NCBI GenBank assembly: GCA_025997475.1
Contig: BNUQ01000080.1
Span: 1-6,083 of the forward strand
Reading direction: 5' to 3'
DNA length: 6,083 nt
Origin: Planctomycetales bacterium
Lineage (GTDB): Bacteria; Planctomycetota; SZUA-567
Shown here: piece by piece, positions 5,913-6,083 of the stretch
How positions within the stretch are numbered: position 1 is the stretch's first letter
Layout of the letters: the number at the start of each line of letters is the position of its first letter
Notes under the pieces: generated by a model
Databases searched by the model: none
What the model saw: the letters and a program-made list of their open reading frames with translations, nothing else
Told to the model about the DNA's origin: nothing
Made by a program: the position numbers and the translations under genes

Positions 5913-6083
5913 GGGGCTGTCCTAGATAAATTGGTTATTTGGTTATTTTTTGCGAGTAAATTTTGAGCCATTTTTTGAGTGTTTTCAACTGCTCTTTGGC
6001 GTTACCGTAATTGAATCTGAACTCGCATTCTTTCAAAAATAAAGGAAACGCTTTTCGCGGGATGCCGTTGAATTTTCGTAAGT
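5913..6083 (-). mobile_element. End of an IS1595-family (IS1016-like) insertion sequence, continuing past the window
   Basis: GGGGCTGTCC at 5913-5922, followed by TAGATAA, resembles from memory the terminal inverted repeat of IS1016-type elements. Thirteen bases separate it from the transposase stop codon, as expected for a real element end. The 8 bases outside it (5905-5912, AAAAAATA) could be one copy of the 8-bp target duplication this family makes, but the other copy is outside the window. The sampled line 5941-6000 is about 35% G+C by hand count, against about 50% in the operon. The boundary is estimated. Confidence 0.75.
5935..6083 (-). CDS. IS1595-family (IS1016-like) transposase, C-terminal 48 residues (5' end outside window)
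   Basis: Reading the minus strand from the window edge gives an open frame of 48 residues ending in TAA (complement of 5935-5937). It includes RKFNGIPRKAFPLFLKECEF and then RFNYGNAKEQLKTLKKWLK. The KFNGI...LKECEFRFN pattern is the characteristic C-terminus of IS1016-group transposases of the IS1595 family, DDE-type enzymes that cut and paste the element. The catalytic residues and start are beyond 6083, so I cannot tell whether the copy is intact. The last residues are encoded over a perfect 8-bp tandem repeat. It is transcribed towards the SNF2 gene. Confidence 0.8.
   Translation of the reverse strand, partial: LRKFNGIPRKAFPLFLKECEFRFNYGNAKEQLKTLKKWLKIYSQKITK

Noticed and set aside
5657..5971. 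Minus-strand open frame of 104 residues across the SNF2 end, spacer and insertion-sequence end
   Set aside because: It runs through the end of the SNF2 gene, the spacer and the element terminus in a frame different from the transposase, has no recognisable protein and no supported start.
1..6083. CRISPR array, tRNA or rRNA
   Set aside because: No regularly spaced repeat array and no cloverleaf or rRNA-like sequence was seen; nearly all of the window is protein-coding.

Overview
The window is bacterial, with compact, mostly forward-strand genes. Its left edge encodes the end of a housekeeping metabolic enzyme, and its right edge runs into an insertion sequence. The zinc ribbon, the IS1016-like element end and the base composition would suit a Gram-negative bacterium, possibly a proteobacterium. 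Nothing here fixes the taxon, so treat that as a guess.

Layout: (1) 1-304, the C-terminal 100 residues of pyruvate, phosphate dikinase (PPDK), whose start lies outside the window. It is followed by a perfect 12-bp hairpin at 319-350. (2) 305-442, a short intergenic region with the hairpin, a helically phased TTGGCAA repeat and a good Shine-Dalgarno for the next gene. (3) 443-3070, an 875-residue dynamin-like GTPase with an N-terminal four-cysteine (MJ0042-type) zinc ribbon and an unusually long insert inside the GTPase domain. (4) 3067-5820, a 917-residue SNF2-family helicase/translocase that starts within the GTPase stop codon (ATGA overlap), so the two form a translationally coupled pair. 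(5) 5821-5912, a short spacer with a 12-nt match to the spacer in front of the GTPase gene. (6) From about 5913 to the window end, one end of an IS1595-family (IS1016-like) element, with the last 48 residues of its transposase on the minus strand.

The point of interest is the two-gene unit GTPase plus SNF2. Dynamin-like GTPases and SNF2-type motors each occur in bacterial anti-phage systems. The pair lies between a core gene and an insertion sequence, is lower in G+C than the PPDK end, and has no obvious housekeeping partner. I do not recognise the combination as a named system. A candidate mobile-element defence module is a reasonable inference, not a demonstrated function. Neither protein shows a recognisable nuclease, protease, methylase or transmembrane segment. 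If this is a defence system, the effector step would have to come from the GTPase, from the SNF2 motor, or from the unassigned C-terminal regions.
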